Source: Limnohabitans sp. Rim8
GTDB lineage: Bacteria > Pseudomonadota > Gammaproteobacteria > Burkholderiales > Burkholderiaceae_C
Direction of reading: 5' to 3'
Length of the DNA: 64,000 bases
Assembly: GCA_945901045.1 (NCBI GenBank)
Contig: CAMDKK010000002.1
Coordinates: 1-64,000 of the forward strand
Every line of letters starts with the position of its first letter. Position 1 is the stretch's first letter. Positions 1 through 9,562 of the stretch are shown here, piece after piece. A program made the translations under genes and the position numbers. The notes below the pieces were generated by a model. That model had not been told where the DNA came from, did no database searches, and saw only the letters and a program-made list of their open reading frames with translations.

Positions 1-775
1 ACTTGGTGACCATCATGGCCTTCAAATTGGCCAGCTCCGCAGCAGGGCCCGTCACGGTCATGGGTGTTTCAGGTGTGATTCTGCGATTCAACGCCGATGT
101 CGCGTTGTAGCCGGTGGGTTTGCCACTCGCGTCCAAGTTCACTTCAACCAGGGTGACGCCGTGCATCAAGATTTCTTTGATGGCTTCGGCTGCGGGACGA
201 ACACCCAAGGTCCATTGACCAAATTGGTCGAACTTTTTGCCGACAGCAGCGCCGGAAGTTTGACCGGTTGGGTGGAAGAAGTGACCTTCTGCCGAGCTTT
301 CGTTGTTGACGGCCAGCACGGCCTTGTCGCCAGCTGCATAACTGTAGCTGCCTTTGGACTTGCCGTTGGAGCCGATGTAGAAAATCTCGGTGCCGTCATG
401 CTGGTCACCCACGCGGTTGGCCCAGCTTTCAGCGTCGTCGGTGCCTGCATTCGAATAGGCAGCAACGCCAGTTTTCAGGGTGTCGCCAGTGGCATGCAGA
501 ACTTTGACGGTGTAGCCTGCGGGGACCCATATTTGGTCGGCGATGCTCTTGGCGACAGTGGTGAACTTCAGCTCGGTGATGGCGCCCACGGCGGCATTGC
601 TCGCTGTGGAGGTGCCGCCGCAACCTGGCAACATGGGCAAGGCAAACATAGAAGCCAAGCCTAAACCGCCGCGCAAAATAGACCGGCGTGAAGGGTTGCT
701 GAAGGCTTTGCCGAGAACTTCTTGGAAGTGCTCGTTGTTGGATTGATTGTCAATGGGGTCGAAAGAGTGAGACAC
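1..775 (-). CDS. phoX: PhoX-family alkaline phosphatase, N-terminal part (runs off the left edge)
   Basis: About 258 codons of the N-terminus are present; the C-terminus lies beyond base 1. The start is taken as GTG at 775 because GGAG sits 6 bases upstream. Residues around 29-50 hold a Tat-type signal (SRRSILRGG, a hydrophobic stretch, then a LPGCGG segment that could be lipidated). The rest follows the DUF839/PhoX pattern, including a conserved segment with MHGVTLVEV near residue 215. PhoX enzymes are calcium/iron-dependent periplasmic phosphomonoesterases exported folded by Tat and induced by phosphate starvation. The Pho box upstream supports that role. Family assignment is from sequence pattern; activity is inferred. 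Confidence 0.85.
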   Translation of the reverse strand, partial: MSHSFDPIDNQSNNEHFQEVLGKAFSNPSRRSILRGGLGLASMFALPMLPGCGGTSTASNAAVGAITELKFTTVAKSIADQIWVPAGYTVKVLHATGDTLKTGVAAYSNAGTDDAESWANRVGDQHDGTEIFYIGSNGKSKGSYSYAAGDKAVLAVNNESSAEGHFFHPTGQTSGAAVGKKFDQFGQWTLGVRPAAEAIKEILMHGVTLVEVNLDASGKPTGYNATSALNRRITPETPMTVTGPAAELANLKAMMVTK

Positions 776-804
776 GGTGAGCTCCAAAGTGGGTGGAAAG
801 GCTT

Positions 805-838
805 AAGTTACCCAGCTCTTGTTACATTCATGTGACAG
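805..838 (-). promoter_or_regulatory. Pho box and -10 element of the phoX promoter
   Basis: Read on the minus strand, CTGTCACATGAATGTAAC (838-821) matches the PhoB box layout of two 7-base CTGTCAT-like half sites separated by 4 bases. Ten bases further on is TAACTT (810-805), a usable -10 element; a Pho box replacing the -35 at this spacing is the classical PhoB-activated arrangement. Predicted transcription start is near 798, about 22 bases before the GTG start. Confidence 0.7.
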
Positions 839-925
839 TCAAATTGGCCAGATAAAATTCAGGGCATTGTCACGTCTGCAGACCCAATTTCACAGAGTGC
901 GCCTAGCGATTGAAAAATCTTTGAG

Positions 926-953
926 TTGCACACCAAATCAGCTCGGTCACAAT
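926..953 (+). promoter_or_regulatory. sigma-70-like promoter abutting the amn start codon
   Basis: TTGCAC (926-931), a 16-base spacer and CACAAT (948-953) precede the ATG at 960 by exactly 6 bases, so transcription should begin on or next to the ATG. There is no Shine-Dalgarno in the gap. The same geometry recurs at gshB, argS and the MarR gene at 28057. Confidence 0.45.
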
Positions 954-959
954 CACGCC

Positions 960-2468
960 ATGCAAACCCCCATCCCCTTCATTGCCCCCGAAAACTTCGA
1001 CTCAGCAGAATCCGCTCTGGCCCGCGTGCGCGTCATCTACGACCAAAGCGTGACGCATTTGCGACTGGCCATGCAGCGTTTTGTGGCGGGCGACGACATG
1101 CAAGACCGCGTGCGTGCTTGTTACCCCTGTGTGCGGATTGAGACGGCCACCGACTGGACACCACCGCACGACGCCGACCACGAGCCCTTGAGCTACGGTT
1201 TTGTGGCGAGCGCCGGAGTCTACACCTGCACCCTCACCCGCCCGGACCTGTTCGCGCCCTACCTGCTGGCGCAGTTTGACCTGCTGATCCGCAACCACGG
1301 CGTGCGCCTGGAAGTAAGCACCAGCAAAGACCCCATGCCGGTTCATTTTTCATTTGCAGAAAACGAGCACATGGAAGGCGAAATGAGCGCCGCGCGCCGC
1401 GCCCGCATGCGCGATGTGTTTGACCTGCCCGACCTGACGGCGATGGACGACAGCATCGCCAACGGCACTTGGCGCGGGGCAAACGGCCAGCCCAAACCAC
1501 TGTCTCTGTTCACCGGGGCGCGCACCGACTATTCGCTGCACCGCTTGCGCCATTACACCGGCACCAGCCCGTCGCATTTTCAAAACTACGTGCTGTTCAC
1601 GAATTACCAGTTCTACATCGACGAGTTCATCGCCCTGGGTCATGCCGAGATGGCCAAGCCCGACAGCCCCTATGCGGTCTTTGTGGAGCCGGGCAATGTG
1701 ATTACACGCCGCGCAGGTTCATCAGCGCAGGCAGGCGATGCTCTGGGCACTGCCCCACAACGCTTGCCGCAAATGCCCGCCTACCACCTGGTGCGCGAAG
1801 GCCACAGCGGCATCACCATGGTCAACATTGGCGTGGGCCCGGCCAACGCCAAAACCATCACCGACCACATCGCCGTGCTGCGCCCGCATGCTTGGCTGAT
1901 GGTGGGCCACTGCGCAGGCCTGCGCACCACGCAGCAGTTGGGCGACTACGTGCTGGCGCATGCCTACGTGCGAGAAGACCATGTGCTGGACGAAGAGTTG
2001 CCCCTGTGGGTGCCGATTCCGGCTTTGGCCGAGATCCAGCTGGCACTGGAGCAAGCAGTGGCCGAAGTCAGTGGCAGCCTAGGACACGAACTCAAGCGCA
2101 TCATGCGCACCGGCACGGTGGCCAGCACCGACAACCGCAACTGGGAGCTTCTGCCCACCAGCAATGTGGCCAGCACGCCTCAACAGCGCTTCAGCCAAAG
2201 CCGGGCTGTGGCGCTGGACATGGAAAGCGCCACCATTGCTGCCAACGGTTTTCGTTTCCGGGTGCCCTACGGCACGCTGCTGTGCGTGAGTGACAAACCG
2301 CTGCACGGCGAAATCAAGCTGCCGGGCATGGCCAACCACTTTTACCGCGAGCGGGTCAACCAGCACCTGCAGATCGGCATCCGGGCCCTCGAATTGTTGC
2401 GCGCTGCAGGCCCGGCGCAGTTGCACAGCCGAAAGCTGCGCAGCTTTGCAGAGGTGGCTTTTCAGTAA
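960..2468 (+). CDS. amn: AMP nucleosidase
   Basis: 502 residues, close to the family length of about 480-500. It hydrolyses AMP to adenine and ribose 5-phosphate in the cytoplasm, linking adenylate level to purine salvage. The N-terminal AMP-nucleosidase domain occupies about residues 15-170; the C-terminal half is a purine-nucleoside-phosphorylase-like domain with VNIGVGPANAK near residue 288 and the ribose-contacting DMESA at 420-424. An in-frame upstream start at 819 would add 47 unrelated-looking residues; ATG 960 is preferred because the following residues align with the family N-terminus. In E. coli amn belongs to the Pho regulon; here it is divergent from phoX and its Pho box. Confidence 0.92.
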   Translation: MQTPIPFIAPENFDSAESALARVRVIYDQSVTHLRLAMQRFVAGDDMQDRVRACYPCVRIETATDWTPPHDADHEPLSYGFVASAGVYTCTLTRPDLFAPYLLAQFDLLIRNHGVRLEVSTSKDPMPVHFSFAENEHMEGEMSAARRARMRDVFDLPDLTAMDDSIANGTWRGANGQPKPLSLFTGARTDYSLHRLRHYTGTSPSHFQNYVLFTNYQFYIDEFIALGHAEMAKPDSPYAVFVEPGNVITRRAGSSAQAGDALGTAPQRLPQMPAYHLVREGHSGITMVNIGVGPANAKTITDHIAVLRPHAWLMVGHCAGLRTTQQLGDYVLAHAYVREDHVLDEELPLWVPIPALAEIQLALEQAVAEVSGSLGHELKRIMRTGTVASTDNRNWELLPTSNVASTPQQRFSQSRAVALDMESATIAANGFRFRVPYGTLLCVSDKPLHGEIKLPGMANHFYRERVNQHLQIGIRALELLRAAGPAQLHSRKLRSFAEVAFQ

Positions 2469-2488
2469 ACCCGTCATTCCCTCTCGCC

Positions 2489-2516
2489 TTGGCGAATTGC
2501 AACGCTCTTCTACAAT
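2489..2516 (+). promoter_or_regulatory. gshB promoter, probably leaderless
   Basis: TTGGCG (2489-2494), 16-base spacer, TACAAT (2511-2516), then 6 bases to the ATG at 2523. The predicted first transcribed base falls on the start codon, and the gap GTAGCC contains no ribosome-binding sequence. Confidence 0.5.
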
Positions 2517-2522
2517 GTAGCC

Positions 2523-3464
2523 ATGAAAATCCTCTTCGTCACCGATCCCCTTGAGTCGTTCAAAATTTACAAAGACACCACGTTCTCGATGATGCGCGAG
2601 GCACAAAAACGCGGGCACTGTGTGGTGGCCTGCGAGATGACCGGTGTACGTTGGCAGCAAGGCGAATCGGTATCGGCCCAGGTGCGACACATTGATCTGA
2701 CAGGGGACCAGGCCGCGTGGTTCACAGTCTCGGCGACCGGCCGAGAAGCGCTCAAAGACTTTGATGCGGTGTTGATGCGCAAAGACCCGCCCTTTGACAG
2801 CGAGTATTTTTACGCCACACACCTGCTCAGCCAGGCCGAACGCGAGGGCGCCAGAGTTTTCAACAGCCCGGCAGCGCTTCGCAACCACCCCGAAAAGCTG
2901 GCAATTCTGGAGTTTCCGCAGTTCATTGCCCCCACCTTGGTGACCAAGAACGAGGCCGACATCCGCGCTTTTCATGCGACACATGGCACCATCATTTTGA
3001 AGCCACTGGACGGCATGGGCGGCATGGGCATTTTCAAGGTGGGGACTGATGGCCTGAACCTGGGCGCCATCATCGAAACACTCAATCGAGACGGCCAGCA
3101 AACCGTAATGGTTCAAAAGTTTCTGCCCGGCATTGCCCAAGGCGACAAACGGGTACTGTTGATCGGCGGCAAGCCCGTGCCATTTTGCCTGGCGCGCATT
3201 CCACAGGGTGGCGAAGTGCGTGGCAATCTGGCTGCAGGCGGCAAGGGCGTGGCGCAAGCTCTTTCTGCACGCGACCGTGAAATTGCTGAAGCCTTGGGGC
3301 CGATCCTGTTCGCGCGCGGCCTGATGCTGGTGGGCTTGGACATCATTGGCGACAGCCTGACCGAAATCAACGTCACCAGCCCGACCTGCTTTCAAGAAAT
3401 CACCGACCAAATGGGCTGCGATGTGGCGGCCTTGTTCATCGATGCGTTGGAAGCAGCGCTATAA
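2523..3464 (+). CDS. gshB: glutathione synthase
   Basis: 313 residues, matching the family (about 316). It joins gamma-glutamylcysteine and glycine with ATP to make glutathione. The N-terminus has the family pattern VTDPLESFKIYKDTTFSMM; an ATP-grasp fold spans roughly residues 125-305, with a glycine-rich lid (LDGMGGMGIF) and a C-terminal metal/ATP-binding EINVTSPT segment. gshA is not adjacent here. The gene is followed by a small GACC-GAAA-GGTC hairpin (3489-3500) and then by a convergent transporter gene. Confidence 0.95.
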   Translation: MKILFVTDPLESFKIYKDTTFSMMREAQKRGHCVVACEMTGVRWQQGESVSAQVRHIDLTGDQAAWFTVSATGREALKDFDAVLMRKDPPFDSEYFYATHLLSQAEREGARVFNSPAALRNHPEKLAILEFPQFIAPTLVTKNEADIRAFHATHGTIILKPLDGMGGMGIFKVGTDGLNLGAIIETLNRDGQQTVMVQKFLPGIAQGDKRVLLIGGKPVPFCLARIPQGGEVRGNLAAGGKGVAQALSARDREIAEALGPILFARGLMLVGLDIIGDSLTEINVTSPTCFQEITDQMGCDVAALFIDALEAAL

Positions 3465-3522
3465 GCACTTGGTGAATTCAAAAAGTTCGACCGAAAGGTC
3501 TTATCGGGATTCCTCTTCAAGT

Positions 3523-5013
3523 TCACTCATTTTGTTTATCTTCAGGCACCTTGAGCTGCCAAGCGGCCAGCAAGGCCAGCGCCATCAGCACCGCCAAGAA
3601 CAAAAAGCTCTCATTGAATGCTGTGAGTCTGAGGGCCGTCTGGTCGTTGGAGCTCAAGCTCACGCCATGCGCCGCCAGGCGCCACTGCAAAACAATAGCG
3701 CACACACTCACCCCAACCGCACCGCCCAGCATGCGCATGAAGTTGATCACGCTGGAGCCCTGGGGTATCAAGGGCCGCGCCAGGCCACGCAGCGAGCCTG
3801 AGTTGAGCGAAGGCAAAATCAAACCCAGCCCAATGCGCCCCAGAATCACCCAGGCGCTGAGCCACCACATGCTCGACTCCACATGCAAAGTGGCCATCAA
3901 GACAAACGAAAAGGCCAGCAAGGCCAGGCCTGAACTCACCAGCAAGTAGGTAGGGTGGCGGTCGGCCAAACGGCCGGTCAAGGCGATCGTCACGGCCAAC
4001 AGCAAACCCGCCGGCAACAAGACGGTGCCTGTGTAAGAAGCCGACCAGCCCATGCCTTGCTGCATGTACAAAGGCAGCAAATACGTCGAGCCGAACAAAC
4101 CTGCACCGTAAATGAAAGCCACCAGACTGCCCATTGAAAATGCCCGATGGCGAAAGACCGACAAGTTCATCAAGGGCGCCAACCCGCTGACATGGGGCTT
4201 GTGCAGCAGGTGGTGCTGCCAAAACACAAACACCGCCAACCCCAGTGCGGCGACCACCAACAGCCCCCAGGCATGCACAGCATCCAAGCCGGCATCGCGC
4301 AAGGACACCAAGCCATTGAGCAAGCACAGCGTAGAGACGGTGGCGATCAGCATGCCCCAAACGTCCAGACGCGCACCTTCCCGGTTGGGCGCCAAGCCAC
4401 CCGGTGCGGTGGTGGGCACATAACGACGCGCCATCCATATGGAGGCCAAAGCCAGCGGCACGACCATGAAAAAGATGGAGCGCCAGCCAAACCAGTCGAC
4501 CAGTAAGCCGCCAATGCTCGGCCCAACGGCAGGGGCCAGCACCACCCCCGTACTGAAAAAACTGCCGGCGCGGCCTTGCTCATCCGCATCAAAAGCCCGC
4601 AGGATCAAAATCGCCGGGATGGGCTGCACCACGCCAGCGGCCAAGCCTTCGGCCACCCGCGCCACCAACACCCAGTTGTAATCGTTGGACAAACCGCCAC
4701 CGATACCCCCGATTAACAGCAACCACATGCTGGTGGCATAAGTGCGCCGGTAACCGTAACGCGAGAGCAACCAGGGCGTGGTGAGCATCGACACCGTCAT
4801 GGCCACCATAAAGCCCGAGGAGACCCATTGGGCACGGGTCGGGCTCATGTCAAAGTGTTGCCCCATGTCCGGGATCGCCACGTTGATGATGGTCGACGAC
4901 ATGATCGAAGCCATGGTGCCCAGCATCACGGACAACAGCAACATCCAGCGGTAGTTGGGGCCGAAGCGCTTTTCCAGCACCTGCAAGCTCAAAAGTGGGG
5001 GCGTATCCGTCAT
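3523..5013 (-). CDS. MFS drug exporter, DHA2 (EmrB/QacA-like) family
   Basis: About 496 residues with roughly 14 hydrophobic segments, the DHA2 size and topology. It is a proton-driven inner-membrane exporter of small, often toxic, molecules; the substrate cannot be read from sequence. Visible features are the TM1 region, the cytoplasmic loop after TM2 (LLSRYGYRRTY) and the motif-C-like GVVLAPAVGPSIGG in TM5. ATG 5013 is preferred over an upstream GTG at 5037, which would only add eight hydrophobic residues; neither has a convincing ribosome site. No EmrA-like adaptor or regulator is adjacent, so it is probably monocistronic. Confidence 0.85.
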   Translation of the reverse strand: MTDTPPLLSLQVLEKRFGPNYRWMLLLSVMLGTMASIMSSTIINVAIPDMGQHFDMSPTRAQWVSSGFMVAMTVSMLTTPWLLSRYGYRRTYATSMWLLLIGGIGGGLSNDYNWVLVARVAEGLAAGVVQPIPAILILRAFDADEQGRAGSFFSTGVVLAPAVGPSIGGLLVDWFGWRSIFFMVVPLALASIWMARRYVPTTAPGGLAPNREGARLDVWGMLIATVSTLCLLNGLVSLRDAGLDAVHAWGLLVVAALGLAVFVFWQHHLLHKPHVSGLAPLMNLSVFRHRAFSMGSLVAFIYGAGLFGSTYLLPLYMQQGMGWSASYTGTVLLPAGLLLAVTIALTGRLADRHPTYLLVSSGLALLAFSFVLMATLHVESSMWWLSAWVILGRIGLGLILPSLNSGSLRGLARPLIPQGSSVINFMRMLGGAVGVSVCAIVLQWRLAAHGVSLSSNDQTALRLTAFNESFLFLAVLMALALLAAWQLKVPEDKQNE

Positions 5014-5137
5014 GAAAATCACAAAACCAAGAAACACCGAGTTTAGGGCTTTGCGACATCAACAAGGGCATGGCCAAACCCAAAGCATCTCCTTGAGCCA
5101 GGACCCTCTCCGAAGCAGGGCCCCAGAACAAAACGCC

Positions 5138-7396
5138 CTAAGTTGCTGCCTTCACCTTCAAACGCCACGCATGCAGCAAAGGCTCGGTGTAGCCACTGGG
5201 TTGCGCCTTGCCTTTGAACACCAGGTCGCAAGCGGCTTGGTAAGCGGCTGAGGTGTCAAAGTGACCGGCCATGGGTTTGTAGGCGGCGTCCCCTGCGTTT
5301 TGCGCGTCAACCACTTGGGCCATGCGCTGAAAGGTTTCAGTGACTTGCTTTTCGGTTACCACACCGTGCTGCAACCAGTTGGCCATGTGCTGGCTGCTGA
5401 TGCGCAAGGTGGCGCGGTCTTCCATCAAGCCTACGCCGTTGATGTCGGGCACTTTGGAACAGCCCACGCCCTGGTCGACCCAGCGCACCACATAACCCAA
5501 AATGCCTTGCGCGTTGTTGTCGAGTTCTTTTTGCTTGTCCTCGGAAGACCAGTTGGCGTCTTGCAAAGCCACTACCGGAAACTGCAGCAACTTGGCCAAA
5601 GACTCGGCGCGCAGGACTTTCGGGTCTTGCTTGAGCACGGCTTTTTCCATCTGCTTTTGCAGCGCGGGCACGTTCACTTGGTGGTAGTGCATGGCGTGCA
5701 AAGCAGCTGCGGTGGGACTGGGCACCCAAGCTGTGTTGGCACCGGACTGCGGGTGCCCAATTTTTTGCTTGAGCATGTCGGCCATCAGGTCGGGCATGGC
5801 CCACATGCCTTTGCCGATCTGGGCGCGACCGCGCAGGCCGCACTGCAGGCCCACGGCCACGTTGGCTTTTTCGTAGGCGGCCAGCCAGGTGCTGGTTTTG
5901 ATGTCGCCCTTGCGCATGACGGGGCCGGCCTGCATGCAGGTGTGCATTTCGTCGCCGGTGCGGTCCAAAAAGCCGGTGTTGATGAAGGCCACCCGGCTCT
6001 TGGCGGCGGCAATGCAGGCTTTCAGGTTGGCGCTGGTTCGGCGCTCTTCGTCCATGATGCCCAGCTTGACGGTGGAAGCTTTCAACCCCAACACTTTTTC
6101 CACGCGGCCAAAAAGTTCATCTGCGAACGCGACTTCTTGAGGGCCATGCATTTTGGGTTTGACGATGTACACGCTGCCGGTGCGGCTGTTGCGCAAGTCG
6201 GCGCCTTTCTTCTTTTGCAAGTCCACCATGGCACAGGTGGTGGTGATCATGGCGTCCAAAATCCCTTCTGGGATCTCTTGGGTACTACCGTCCTTGGCGG
6301 TGTACAAAATGGCCGGATTGGTCATCAAGTGACCGACATTGCGCACAAACAACAGCGAGCGGCCATGCAGCTTGACGGTGTCCTTGCCCCCGGCAGCTTG
6401 ACTGCCGGCTTTGGCATTCGGTTTTGTGTAAATACGATCAGGGTTCAAGGTGCGACTGAAGACCTTGCCATTCTTCTCCACCTCTTCGCTCAGCGTGCCT
6501 TGCAAAATGCCCAGCCAGTTGCTGTAGGCCAGCACTTTGTCTTGCGCGTCCACTGCGGCCACCGAATCTTCCAGGTCGAGAATGGTCGACAGTGCCGCTT
6601 CGACCACCAGATCACACACATGGGCCGGGTCGGTTTTGCCAATGGGGTGGGCCTTGTTGATTTGCAGGTCCAGATGCAAACCGTTGTGTACGAAAAGCAA
6701 AGCGCTGGGCGCTTTGGCGTCGCCCTGAAAACCCACCAACTGCTGAGGGTCGGCCAAGCTGGTGTTGCCGTTTTTAAGTGACACCACCAGCTTGCCGCCC
6801 TTCAGAGCGTAGCCGGTACTGTCAATGTGCGAGCCCCTTTTCAATGGCACGCAACGGTCGAGCACATAACGGCAGTATTCAATGACTTTGGCACCCCGCT
6901 TGGGGTTGTAGCCGGTGCCTTTTCCGCAGCCATGCTCTTCACTGATGGCATCGGTGCCGTACAAGGCGTCATACAGCGAGCCCCAACGCGAATTGGCGGC
7001 GTTCAAAGCGTAACGTGCATTCAGGATGGGCACCACCAACTGCGGGCCGGCCAGCTTGGCCAGCTCGGCATCGACGTTTTGCGTTGTGGCTTTGGCGTTT
7101 TTGGGCTCAGCTACCAGGTAGCCGATCTGGCTCAAAAACTTCTGATACGCCTTCATCGCCTTGCCCTCTGCCACCGGACCGGGGTTGGCGGTGTGCCAAG
7201 CGTCCATGGCCGCCTGAATGCGGTCGCGCTCGGCCAACAGCGCGCTATTTTTTGGCGCCAGGTCGGAAACCAGAGCGTCAAAACCTTGCCAAAACGACTC
7301 GCTCTTGACACCGGTTGCAGGCAACATCTGGTCCTCAACAAAGCGATACAGGGTGGTGGCCACTTGCAGGCCGTGAACTGGGGTGCGTTCAGTCAT
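5138..7396 (-). CDS. glcB: malate synthase G
   Basis: 752 residues, slightly longer than the usual 720-730 of the G isoform. It condenses glyoxylate with acetyl-CoA to malate, allowing growth on acetate, glycolate or other C2 sources. The start at 7396 has GAGG 7 bases upstream. The sequence contains the family catalytic core in the middle ([14 protein letters not shown], then [14 protein letters not shown]) and the C-terminal segment with NWSSEDKQ. Isocitrate lyase and glycolate oxidase genes are not adjacent. The divergent neighbour is an HMG-CoA-lyase-family gene, across a 216-base spacer. Confidence 0.95.
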   Translation of the reverse strand: MTERTPVHGLQVATTLYRFVEDQMLPATGVKSESFWQGFDALVSDLAPKNSALLAERDRIQAAMDAWHTANPGPVAEGKAMKAYQKFLSQIGYLVAEPKNAKATTQNVDAELAKLAGPQLVVPILNARYALNAANSRWGSLYDALYGTDAISEEHGCGKGTGYNPKRGAKVIEYCRYVLDRCVPLKRGSHIDSTGYALKGGKLVVSLKNGNTSLADPQQLVGFQGDAKAPSALLFVHNGLHLDLQINKAHPIGKTDPAHVCDLVVEAALSTILDLEDSVAAVDAQDKVLAYSNWLGILQGTLSEEVEKNGKVFSRTLNPDRIYTKPNAKAGSQAAGGKDTVKLHGRSLLFVRNVGHLMTNPAILYTAKDGSTQEIPEGILDAMITTTCAMVDLQKKKGADLRNSRTGSVYIVKPKMHGPQEVAFADELFGRVEKVLGLKASTVKLGIMDEERRTSANLKACIAAAKSRVAFINTGFLDRTGDEMHTCMQAGPVMRKGDIKTSTWLAAYEKANVAVGLQCGLRGRAQIGKGMWAMPDLMADMLKQKIGHPQSGANTAWVPSPTAAALHAMHYHQVNVPALQKQMEKAVLKQDPKVLRAESLAKLLQFPVVALQDANWSSEDKQKELDNNAQGILGYVVRWVDQGVGCSKVPDINGVGLMEDRATLRISSQHMANWLQHGVVTEKQVTETFQRMAQVVDAQNAGDAAYKPMAGHFDTSAAYQAACDLVFKGKAQPSGYTEPLLHAWRLKVKAAT

Positions 7397-7455
7397 GAAA
7401 AACCTCGGATGTGAAAAAGAATTGGAAATAACCAGGGGCTGAAACTCACAGCGGT

Positions 7456-7473
7456 CAGGTGATTGGGCACCTG
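7456..7473. repeat. inverted repeat CAGGTG-N6-CACCTG in the glcB/lyase spacer
   Basis: A perfect 6-base inverted repeat with a 6-base spacer lies 60 bases upstream of the glcB start and 140 bases upstream of the lyase start. It could be an operator for a dimeric regulator or chance; no regulator gene sits next to it. Confidence 0.3.
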
Positions 7474-7612
7474 TCCTGTCTTCCTACTGTATTCGATGCC
7501 GTGAGGTTCACAAATAATGTTCAAATTCATTGACCTGTGACTTTTAGTCAAAAGCGGAACCAGGGCCTAAAATTTCCTTTCATCCGTGTTTTGATAACCA
7601 CAAAGACTTATC

Positions 7613-8545
7613 TTGAATCACCCCAAAGCTCCGGACATTCTCATCAGTGAAGTCGGTCCCCGCGATGGCCTGCAGTCGGTCAAGGCGGTCATGTCCTCGG
7701 CCCATAAATTCACTTGGATCGATGCATTGTTTGCATCAGGCCTGCGCGAAATCGAAGTCGCCTCGTTTGTACCCGCCAAACTGTTGCCTCAAATGGCCGA
7801 TGCCGCCGACGTGGTGCGGCATGCACTTACGCTCCCAGGCCTGACGGTCATGGCGCTGGTACCCAATCTGCGGGGCGCACAAGCCGCCTTGGCGGCAGGG
7901 GTACACAAAATCACCCTGCCTGTTTCAGCCAGTCAAGCGCACTCCCTGGCAAATGTTCGTCAAAGCCGTGAAGACATGGTCAAGACAGTACGCGCCATCG
8001 TGCAATACCGCAACGAGGTGGCACCGCATGTTCGCATTGAAGCCGGTATTTCCACCGCCTTTGGTTGCACCCTGCAAGGTGAAGTACCAGAAGACGATGT
8101 GGTCTGGCTGTCAGCCTCGGTGGTCGAAGCAGGGGTGGACGAGTTGGGCTTGTCGGACACCACCGGCATGGCCAATCCGGCGCAGGTGCGCCGCCTGTTC
8201 CAGAAAGTTCGCGCTGAAATTGGCGAGCGCACCGGTGCGGCGCACATGCACAACACCCGTGGTTTGGGCCTGGCCAATTGCCTGGCCGCTTATGACGTGG
8301 GGGTGCGCACCTTTGACAGCTCTTTGGCCGGTTTAGGGGGCTGCCCCTACGCACCCGGCGCCTCGGGCAATGTGGTCACCGAAGACCTGGTCTTCATGTT
8401 CGAGGCCATGGGTATTTCGACGGGGGTGGACATCGCCCGGTTGATCCATGCGCGCCAAGCCTTGCAGCAAGGCCTGCCCGGCGAACCGCTGTATGGCATG
8501 ACGCCGAAAGCCGGTCTGCCCCAAAACTGGCGCCCCGCATCCTGA
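7613..8545 (+). CDS. hydroxymethylglutaryl-CoA lyase family enzyme
   Basis: 310 residues of the HMGL/DRE-TIM family. The likely reaction is cleavage of 3-hydroxy-3-methylglutaryl-CoA to acetoacetate and acetyl-CoA, the last step of leucine degradation. EVGPRDGLQ at 13-21 carries the catalytic Arg and metal Asp; metal-binding HMHN starts at residue 211; the active-site cysteine is C244 in GLGGCPYAPGA. The start is a TTG with no clear ribosome site, but the next residues fit the family N-terminus. No other leucine-degradation genes are nearby, so a related aldol-type lyase (for example acting on citramalyl-CoA) remains possible. Confidence 0.85.
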   Translation: MNHPKAPDILISEVGPRDGLQSVKAVMSSAHKFTWIDALFASGLREIEVASFVPAKLLPQMADAADVVRHALTLPGLTVMALVPNLRGAQAALAAGVHKITLPVSASQAHSLANVRQSREDMVKTVRAIVQYRNEVAPHVRIEAGISTAFGCTLQGEVPEDDVVWLSASVVEAGVDELGLSDTTGMANPAQVRRLFQKVRAEIGERTGAAHMHNTRGLGLANCLAAYDVGVRTFDSSLAGLGGCPYAPGASGNVVTEDLVFMFEAMGISTGVDIARLIHARQALQQGLPGEPLYGMTPKAGLPQNWRPAS

Positions 8546-8632
8546 ACGCTCGCCCGCATGCGTGCGTGCAAACAACATAATGATCCAAGTATTGACCTTC
8601 ATTTTTGACAAAATATCGCATAATGAAGCCCT

Positions 8633-9562
8633 ATGGACAAACTCAAAGTCTTTGAATCGTTCGTCTCGGTCGCCACCAAAGGCAGCTTGACCGCCGCCGC
8701 ACGGGCCGAAGGCGTTGCGCCCGCCATCATGGGCAGACGTTTGGATGCGCTGGAAGCGCATTTGGGTGTGAAACTGCTGGTACGAACCACCCGACGCATC
8801 AGCTTGACCCACGAGGGCACAGCTTTTCTCGAAGATTGTCAGCGTCTGTTGAGTGATGTGGCCAATGCCGAAGCCAGCGTGTCAGCCGGTGGCCTCAAAG
8901 CCAGTGGTCATTTGCGCATCACCGCACCAGCGGGTTTTGGCCGCAGACATGTGGCGCCTTTGGTCCCCAAATTTCGCAGTATCCATCCCGAAGTCTCCGT
9001 GTCCTTGAATCTGAGCGACCGGGTCGTCGACTTGGCGGGAGAAGGCTTTGACTGCGCCGTTCGGGTCGGTGATTTGCCAGACTCTTCACTGGTCAGCATG
9101 CGGATTGCCGACAACCGCCGCCTGTGCGTGGCCTCGCCTGCTTATCTGGCACTGCGCGGCACGCCCAAGCTGCCCGCTGATTTAAATCATCATGACTGCC
9201 TAACCCTCTCCAGCGACGCCTCGCAAACACGCGGTTGGGCATTCAAAGTCCCCCAAACAGGCGATGAAGGCAGCGAGCTCATTCACCTCAAGCCCGCAGG
9301 ACCCCTGGACTGCTCGGACGGTCAAGTGCTGCATGACTGGTGCCTGTCGGGATGGGGCATTGCCTGGCGCAGCACCTGGGAAGTTGAAGCCGAAATTCGT
9401 TCAGGCAAGTTGGTGCCGATATTGGAAGACTTTGCCGCGCCGAGCAACGGGATTCATGCCGTTTTTTCTCAGCGCAAACATCTGCCACTGCGGGTGCGTT
9501 TGTGGATCGACTTTCTGAAGCAGGAATACAGCCAGCCCGATTACTGGAAGACCGCCACATGA
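8633..9562 (+). CDS. LysR-family transcriptional regulator
   Basis: 309 residues, the standard LysR length. An N-terminal winged helix-turn-helix (about 1-60, LTAAARAEGVAPAIMGRRLDALE) is followed by a periplasmic-binding-like effector domain (about 90-300). It overlaps the next gene by 4 bases (ATGA), so the two are translationally coupled and probably functionally linked. Its effector and targets cannot be read from sequence; the upstream lyase and downstream deacetylase are the obvious candidates. Confidence 0.9.
   Translation: MDKLKVFESFVSVATKGSLTAAARAEGVAPAIMGRRLDALEAHLGVKLLVRTTRRISLTHEGTAFLEDCQRLLSDVANAEASVSAGGLKASGHLRITAPAGFGRRHVAPLVPKFRSIHPEVSVSLNLSDRVVDLAGEGFDCAVRVGDLPDSSLVSMRIADNRRLCVASPAYLALRGTPKLPADLNHHDCLTLSSDASQTRGWAFKVPQTGDEGSELIHLKPAGPLDCSDGQVLHDWCLSGWGIAWRSTWEVEAEIRSGKLVPILEDFAAPSNGIHAVFSQRKHLPLRVRLWIDFLKQEYSQPDYWKTAT

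Noticed and set aside
2079..3410. 443-codon open frame on the minus strand
   Set aside because: Entirely antisense to amn and gshB, whose families are certain; Cys/His/Gln-rich product without any domain pattern.
3611..4438. 275-codon minus-strand frame inside the MFS gene
   Set aside because: Same strand but another frame of the exporter gene; Cys/Gly/Arg-rich shadow.
5261..6781. 506-codon open frame on the plus strand
   Set aside because: Antisense to glcB; composition (His, Gly, Val, Gln) is that of a codon-bias shadow.
8592..8624. TTGACC/TTGACA with CATAAT as the LysR gene promoter
   Set aside because: Neither -35 gives an acceptable spacer (21 or 8 bases), so I do not list a promoter.
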